From Goniomonas avonlea (lineage: Eukaryota; Cryptophyceae; Goniomonadida; Goniomonadaceae): 10,559 nt of DNA. This document shows positions 1-7,600 of this stretch, piece by piece. The DNA lies in assembly GCA_003573635.1 (NCBI GenBank), contig QUTJ01031259.1:1-10559 (forward strand), read 5' to 3'. A program made the position numbers and the translations under genes. Each line of letters opens with the position of its first letter. Within the stretch, counting starts at the first letter, position 1. The notes below the pieces were generated by a model that saw nothing but the letters and a program-made list of their open reading frames with translations, did not search any database and was not told the origin of the DNA.

Positions 1-1402
<1,402 letters not shown>

Positions 1403-1702
1403 CGCCGATGTAGAGAGCTCGCTAGTAGAGCTCGCTACTGCAACAGCTACCGGTACCGGGTACCCATTAGCGTACAGAGTCGGGATCTCACGCGATGTCC
1501 TGCCGCACAGTTGGCAAGAACCTGGCTCTGACATGATAGAGGACAGGGTCTTCGAGCTCCTTCGCGCTCGCACACTATTGATATGTCTGACACGCCTCGC
1601 CTTTGTCCATGCTCCCAACATTCTTGAGATGTGCGACACCGAACGGATTATTATAACAAATTCATTAGAGCGGTCTGTATAAGCGGGAAAGAGCCCGGAC
1701 CC
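1403..1702. promoter_or_regulatory. Spacer: DUF72 5' flank and dyskerin 3' flank
   Basis: Dyskerin and the DUF72 gene lie in tandem on the minus strand, 300 bp apart. The spacer must hold the dyskerin 3' UTR and poly(A) site (next to 1702) and the DUF72 promoter and 5' UTR (next to 1403). I see no AATAAA on the minus strand, only AT-rich text around 1645-1665. Near the DUF72 start there is a direct repeat of AGAGCTCGCTA (about 1415-1438) and a KpnI-like palindromic cluster ACCGGTACCGGGTACC (about 1449-1464). The minus-strand frame upstream of the chosen DUF72 ATG stays open for about 80 codons but does not resemble the family. No other gene is visible. Confidence 0.6.
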
Positions 1703-3501
1703 CTAGTCCTTGCTCTTCCTGTCCTTCCTGTCCTTCTTGGCTTTCTTCTCCTTCTTGTCCTTCTTCTTCTTCTTCTTGTCCTCCTCCGAGGACTCGCCCT
1801 CGTCGTCGGAGCTCTCCGCCTTCTTCTTCTTCTTCTTGCTCGAGTCGTCAGCCTCCTCGGCCTTTCGCTTCTTGGGCGTGGCCTCCACCATCTCCTCGTC
1901 CTCGTCCTCCTCAGCGTCAGCCTTGCGCGCGCTCAGGTCGGGGTGGTCAGCCCCCCACTTGGCCGGGGTCTTCTCATTTGGTCGCCCGTGCTTGTCAAGC
2001 TTGCCCTCAGAGATCAGCGCCTTCTTCGCCTTGGCCATGGGGCCCAAGCCCCATCGGCGGGGGTAGGTGTCACGCTCCATGATGACGCGCTTGATCTTGG
2101 CCACGACACCGTGATCGCAGGAAGCCATCACCGGAGTGGTCATCTGTGCAATGCCGAGAGCGATGGCCTCACCCTTGGTGGACATCATCACGACCTGCGC
2201 ATACAGTTAGCGAGAGCTAGAGAAAACGAGGTGGCCGCGACGTGACAACAGAAATGATACAGATAGAGGGAGAGCACAAGCGCGAGAGCTCACCTCCTCG
2301 CCGACTTCAATGCCGTCCTCGAACTTCAAGAGACCAGGAATCATGAACTTGGCACCATAGCAGATGGCGTTCACGGCGCTGTCCTTGGCAACAACACGCT
2401 TGTAGCCAACCAACAGCCGCTCAAGGGGCATGACAATTCGTCGAAGGTACGACTCGTCACGGTTGTTGTCATATACGTGCTGTGCGTCCAGAACATCGTG
2501 CATCGTCACCAAGTTGGACTGCACACAGGTCAGCGCGCTATCCAGAACTCCAGCAACAACAAAAAAACGCACCGCTTCGTCCAAAGCACCAGATCGCACA
2601 CGACGAAGCTCTTGCATGTGGCCACCGACACCGAGCAGGAGACCAAGATGCACGCAGAGGGTACGCACGTAAGTACCGGCCTCGCACGACATCCTGAAGA
2701 TCGCTTCAGCAACCCGCCAGGGAGAAACCAACAACATACCAAATAATACCCAGGTGACGCTCAGCATCGTACTCCAACAGCTTGCTCTCGTAGATGGTAC
2801 GCACGCGCAGAGTGCGCTTGACAGCGGAAATCAAAGGTGGTCGCTGATAGATGGCACCGGTCAAAGTCTCGACAGCCTGTGAAAGCTTCTTCTCATTCTC
2901 AATGGCATCGTGAAGGCGAACAACTCCAACGTATTCCTTTCCTGCGCCATGTGGAGTGAGTTTCCAGTCGCTGCACAGAGGTTCGACAAACCTGCTCCCT
3001 GCTGGGACTTGACCAGGCGAGTGGCACGATCAACGCAAACAATGAGACAGCCAGTGACCTTCGGGTCCAGGGTGCCGCTGTGGCCAGTCTTTTCGACCCG
3101 CAAGATACGCCTGATCCAGGCCACCACCTCGTGGGAGGAGGGGTTGGCAGGCTTGTCAAGGTTGATGACGCCATAACTGCGAGGAGATGCTAATCAGAGA
3201 GCTGCTCAAGAAAGAATGCTTTTGAGCGCACCGAATGTACTCCTGAAGAGTGCGCTTTAATGGAGAGCACCCCATCGGGATGGGGGTGAAATGGCCAGTG
3301 CGTGTGTTGAGCTTGGCCTCGTTCTTCAACAAGAGCGGCCATTTGGACGTGTCCATGGCCGGGGTTGTGTCCGACGGCTGGATCGCAAAGTCCTCGGCCT
3401 CATCGGACTTGGACTTCTTCTTTTTCTTCGCAGCTGCACGGCAGAGTGAGACAGGAGTCGGGGGCGGTGGCACAAAATCTCTCACAATCGGCAGACACCA
3501 T
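1703..3501 (-). CDS. CBF5: Dyskerin/Cbf5, H/ACA snoRNP pseudouridine synthase (complete)
   Basis: Catalytic subunit of H/ACA ribonucleoproteins. It works with Nop10, Nhp2 and Gar1 in the nucleolus to isomerise RNA-guided uridines in rRNA and snRNA; in animals it also belongs to telomerase. Seven exons join in phase to 1443 nt, 480 codons plus TAG: 3501-3486, 3433-3232, 3176-2992, 2941-2740, 2693-2573, 2518-2294, 2194-1703. Introns are 52, 55, 50, 46, 54 and 99 nt. The order is: Lys-rich N-terminus (residues 8-14); dyskerin N-terminal block ([12 protein letters not shown], 32-43); TruB-type core with [12 protein letters not shown], where D110 is the predicted catalytic aspartate; [23 protein letters not shown] domain about 281-355 ending in [16 protein letters not shown]; and an acidic/Lys-rich nucleolar tail (about 422-480, with KKRK at 425-428). 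Length is close to the human protein (514 aa). Exon 1 is only 16 nt; the ATG at 3501 is chosen because it joins in phase to the Lys cluster across a good GTGAGA...GTGCAG intron. Confidence 0.96.
2519..2572 (-). other. Dyskerin intron 5, 54 nt, in frame and stop-free
   Basis: The intron begins GTGCGT and ends GTGCAG, with CTGAC 9 nt before the acceptor AG. It sits between VRSGALDEA and [13 protein letters not shown], at a position where homologues have no insertion. Its length is a multiple of three and it contains no stop in the gene's frame, so a retained transcript would encode 18 extra residues ([18 protein letters not shown]). A naive ORF caller joins these exons and includes the intron as protein. 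Confidence 0.85.
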
Positions 3502-3702
3502 GCGTGAAGCTCCGAACACGAGCGCCCAGCCTCGACTTAATTGAGGTTTGAGGTTGACGTGTGTGTTTGACACTCGGGAGTGTCTTTGGGGGGTCGGTGA
3601 TCGACCCCTCATGGGTCAATTTCCTCATCCAGTTACGATTCCAGTATCGTCTAAAACTCAGTTAGGTATGCCGGTTCCCGCGTTTGGGTCGCGCCAAAGA
3701 CC
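3502..3702. promoter_or_regulatory. Divergent promoter between dyskerin and DNA ligase I
   Basis: Only 201 bp separate the dyskerin start codon (minus) from the ligase I start codon (plus), so both promoters and both 5' UTRs must share this stretch. I see no TATA box. It contains a 16-bp inverted repeat (3569-3584), a second one (3590-3608), and TTCCCGCG at 3675-3682, which is one base short of the E2F consensus TTTSSCGC. Ligase I genes are known E2F or MBF targets in animals and fungi, so an S-phase element here would make sense, but one 8-mer is weak evidence. Confidence 0.7.
3569..3608. repeat. Two adjacent short inverted repeats in the divergent promoter
   Basis: First: GACACTC, 2-nt spacer, GAGTGTC (3569-3584), perfect 7-bp arms. 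Second: GGGGTCG, 5-nt spacer, CGACCCC (3590-3608), perfect 7-bp arms. A third overlapping pairing, GACCC/GGGTC with a 5-nt spacer (3604-3618), competes with the second. Their centres are about 22 bp apart, roughly two helical turns. They could be protein binding sites or 5' UTR hairpins. Confidence 0.6.
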
Positions 3703-3706
3703 ATGA
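3668..3706 (+). other. Upstream ORF overlapping the ligase I start (ATGA)
   Basis: An ATG at 3668 opens a 12-codon frame ([12 protein letters not shown]) that ends at TGA 3704-3706. That stop overlaps the ligase ATG at 3703 in the arrangement ATGA, in the -1 frame. If the transcript starts upstream of 3668, ribosomes would terminate exactly on the main start codon, which could permit reinitiation or reduce ligase translation. No transcript start is known, so the uORF may lie outside the mRNA. Confidence 0.45.
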
Positions 3707-4654
3707 GCAGCAAAGGTACGCCGGCGAAAAGTCTGTCCCGCCCGCCCTGACAGAGCCGCAGCAGCGAAAGACGCACCACCACCGGCAAATCAGCGTGGCA
3801 TCGCGTGAGTGTTTCTGTCTGTGTGAGATGTTTCCTGAAAAAAATGCAGTTCCTTCTTTGGTGGCGGGCCGACGGTGGTCAAGAAGAAGCCTGCTTCGCA
3901 AGAAATCCCCAGCTCCAGTGTCGGCACTCCCTCCTTCAACTTCACGAAAGTGAACAAAGACGATGATGATAAGAAGCGCAAGGCTGAGGAAGAACCGGCC
4001 ACTCCCGCGACTCAGCCGACGCCCATTGCTGAGTCTTCGCCACCCACATTGAAAAAATCCAGTGAGTTCGTCTGACATTGCAACACGTGAGTGACATTCT
4101 TGGATAGAAACGGATACAACTGTTCGGAAGCGGCTTCGTCGCGTCGTTGACTCTGACGAGGACTCCGACGAAGATGCCGCTGGTGCGAGCACTCGCTTCC
4201 ATCTGCCGCCCGCTGACAGCACTCTGCAGGGGCGAAGATGGCATCCCCTGCCAAGAAGGTTGCCGACGAAGAGATGCCCGACGTTTCAGAGAAGCCCGTG
4301 GCTGAGAGCAAGTCGGTCAAGAAATCGCCGGTCAAGGCATCAGCAAAGCCATCGCCAGCCAAGGATTCCTCTGTCAAGAGTGAACCAAGTACGTCTTGCC
4401 ATCGTGTGTGAATGGCGTCCCAACATTTTGGTGTCAGAAGCCCAAAGTGCAAGGGACTTCTTCACAAAACCGGTTAAGCCCGCAGCAAAGCCCGCAGCAA
4501 AGCCCGCGGCCAAGCCCGCCTCCGCCAAGCCCGCCTCCGCCGCGGCTGCAAAGCCGGCGGCTTCTCAAAACGAGGACCACGACGAAGGAGAAACAACTAA
4601 GATTGTGAAGGATGACGCTGAAAGCGACGAAGAAGAAGACGAGGAGCCCCAGTG
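3703..4654 (+). other. Ligase I N-terminal region: split PIP box, NLS and Lys/Ala repeats (exons 1-6)
   Basis: This part binds PCNA and targets the enzyme to nuclear replication sites. The PIP box QRGIASFF fits Q-x-x-I-x-x-F-F exactly but is divided by the 45-nt intron 2 (3805-3849). It appears only if intron 1 ends at 3755 (CAGAG) rather than 3753. Predicted NLS motifs are KKRK (62-65) and RKRLRR (98-103), the latter followed by acidic DSDEDSDED, a CK2-like pattern. After intron 5 a second FF motif, RDFFTKP (175-181), matches the position of TLSSFFTPRK in human LIG1 but lacks the PIP spacing. Four KPAA/KPAS-type repeats follow, resembling histone H1 tails. The first five introns are 40, 45, 46, 47 and 49 nt. 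Confidence 0.8.
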
Positions 4655-7600
4655 GTGCGCCATCTCTGACATGCATCCTCACCACACTGACGGATCACGA
4701 TAGCCCACAAGAGGTTGTCCGAGCCACTGGCAAATTCGACCCTGTTAAGAGTGCAACATGGGCGAAGGGAGCTAAAGTCCCCTATTCGCATCTCGCCGCA
4801 GTGTTTGAGGAGATCGAAGCCGAATCAAAGAGGTTGGTGAGCTTTCTGGCTGCGCGTGACACTGACGTGGTCCCAGGTTGAAAATCCAAACGTTGTTGAC
4901 CAATGCGTTCCGCACAATCATCGCGACCACAGAGGAGGATCTGTTGCCTGCCATTTATCTTTGTGTCAACAAGGTTCGCATTTTTGTCGCGAAGGCCCCT
5001 CATCTCACTCCCTAAATTGTAGTCCCTATCCAACTGTCCTCTCTGATACATAATCACGCTGATGCTCTCTCCTCCGAACCCTTGTCCACTGTGTCAGACC
5101 ACGCCTGAAGTGGAGCACCTACCACCCACGCTCACACCTGGACAGCTCGCACCGGCCCACGAGGGCGTTGAGAGCGGTGTGGGTGAATCTATTCTCATCA
5201 AGGCGCTGGCGGAGGCGACTGGACGTAATCTGGCCCATCTGCGCGCTGAGTTCAAGGAATGTGGTGACCTTGGTGTGATCGCCAAGGTGAGGAATGCGTC
5301 TTGTCTGAAATCTGAAATTCTCTTGCTCGGTTTGGGAGAGTGGCTTGACAATCATCTTACCTGAAAGTGGGTGCTCGTGTGTTTTCGGGTTGATCTCTGT
5401 TTCATCACCAGCAGTGGCATGGCAGTCATAATGTCTACGATCTGTACACTGGCTGAGCTTCGGTCCCCTCATATGATTCGCGACAATTGTCAATCATGAG
5501 TCCTGCAGCTGGAGTGTCAATCTTTTGAGGGTACCAAAGCTCAGCCAGTTCGCCACCGCGCTTGACCCACTCCAACTGCAGAACTCGCGAAGCACTCAGG
5601 GCACGCTGTTCAAGCCAGCACCTTTGACCGTTCGGGGAGTGTTCGCCGCTTTCAAGGGCATCGCGACAGACTCTGGCTCCGCTGTGAGTTGCACCCGTCT
5701 TTTGCTCCCAAACAGCCCATGGCACAAACGCCGCCACTCACACTCATGCAGGCTGTGAAGAAGAAGCAAGACCGCATCAAGCAGCTTCTCGTCGCGGCCA
5801 AGGGCGCTGAAGCCACATACGTCGCACGTGCTCTCCAGGTACGTGTACTCTCCCAATCTGTCGGCTGTTACGTGTACCTTTCCGAGCTGGAATATCAGGT
5901 TCCTCTCTCTCCTGCTTCGTTGGTTCCTCTCCTCATGCTTGGTTCGTAGCTCACCTAGCTTGTGACAGGGGCGGCTCCGAATTGGATGCAACGAGGCAAC
6001 AGTCTTGGTTGCGCTCGCTCATGCCGTCGTCCTCACCCCGCCAGCTCGCGGTGTGTGCGCTTTGACCCACCCGTCTACCATCCTCGCTCCTCACTGTCAC
6101 TCCTGCTTCCCCCCTGGCCCTTGTCAAGAGAGGGGGAGGGATCGGAGGAGGAGGGAGAGCTAGGGGGGGGGGGGAGAAGGAGGAGAGAGAGGAGGGAGAG
6201 AGAAGACGAGGGGCACCTGTGCTCGAAACATCCCGTGTCACCGTCTTCTTGCCAGGTTTCTATCAGCTTCCGCCCCTTCTGCCCAGAAACAACACCGATC
6301 GCAACTGACACGGTGTACAGTCGTCGCGGCCTCCGGCAAGAAGGGCGACCTGGCCACACAGCTCGCAGAAGCTGTCGATATCATCAAATCAGTGCACGCT
6401 GAACTGCCCAGGTGTGTCCATCATTCTCAACTGCAAGTGATTTCTAGCCGTCTCAGAGCTAACTGCACCGGTGGCCGGATCGCTATAATTATCTCTACAT
6501 GTGGTGATAGCGATTGAGGCAACCGCAACCGGTTGTCCAGTTTTCTCCCTACATTTGTAGCGAAAGTGTAGCGATTCGCTACATTTGTCGCGACATGGAG
6601 CGACAGGTGTAGCGATAAATGTAGAGATAATTGTAGCGATTTGGCCACCGGTGCAGTTGATCTAAATGCCAGAACCCTTGTTTCTTTCTGTCCTCTTCGC
6701 TCGGTTCTTGTATTTCACACGAAATCCTCAGCTACGATCGTATTGTGCCGCAGCTGCTGGTGTCGCCAATTACCGAGCTTCCGAAGCACTGCTATCTTAC
6801 TCCAGGTCAGTCCAGTGTCCCAACCAACGGCGGACAGACCACAGTCCGTCGCCTCAACCATTAGCGTCCCTTGATATCGCAATGCTGTAGGTATTCCTGT
6901 GAAGCCCATGCTGGCGCATCCCACCAAAGGTGTCTCCGAGGTGTTGGACCGTTTCTCTGGTTGCACGTTCACGTGCGAATACAAGTACGACGGGGAACGC
7001 GGCCAGGTGCGCCCAGGTTTTATGTTGCCCTTTCATCCATGTGGTGAGATATGAAGAGGCAGAAACCGTGTAGGTCACCGGCGTGCGGACAACGTACAAG
7101 ACTGGGGGCTGTTGGGTGAAATCGGATTGTATGCCACTCGCACGAGTTGGAGAAGGGTGCACCTCGGTGATGGACGGGTCAACGATTGAATGTGGCAGAT
7201 AGCTCTCCCTCTCGTCCTGAACCGATCGTCGCAGATCCATGTTTTGGAGGATGGGTCCCACAAAATTTTCAGCCGCAGTGCTGAGGACAACACGAGCAAG
7301 TATCCTGATTTGATTGCTCTGATGCCTGAGGTGGGTCTCCGTGCTTTTCAATCCGCTATTGAACTCTTGTTTTTATTGGGATCCTTCTCTTGTTTTTGCG
7401 CGCGGGCGGGGGGGGGGGCTTCGGCATGACTCGACCTCGTGCAGGTGCTCTCTCCGAGCGTCAAGTCGTGTATTTTGGATTGCGAGGTCGTCGCGTATGA
7501 CATTGAAAAGGGTGGCATCTTGCCCTTCCAAGTTCTCAGCACCCGCTCGCGCAAGGTATAACCACATGTGCTGATGCTCGAAAGATCACTGTCCTTGTTT

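Larger units (their letters stand above)
4704..6805 (+). other. Ligase I DNA-binding domain (exons 7-14)
   Basis: This all-helical domain wraps nicked DNA. Visible blocks, in order: [39 protein letters not shown] (joined over intron 7), [20 protein letters not shown] (joined over the 172-nt intron 8), [33 protein letters not shown] (over the 295-nt intron 9), [36 protein letters not shown] (over intron 11), [16 protein letters not shown] (over the 320-nt intron 13) and [10 protein letters not shown]. Each join restores the order seen in human LIG1. The loop corresponding to residues after TPPGQEF in human is shorter here ([15 protein letters not shown]). Confidence 0.9.

Noticed and set aside
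1631-2245. A Leu-rich 204-codon plus-strand ORF
   Set aside because: It is antisense to the Lys/Glu-rich tail of dyskerin, whose CTT/CTC complement reads as Leu.
5287-5581. A snoRNA hidden in a ligase intron, since dyskerin is next door
   Set aside because: I found no convincing C/D boxes or H/ACA hinge and tail in the longer introns; the dyskerin introns themselves (46-99 nt) are too short to host an H/ACA RNA.
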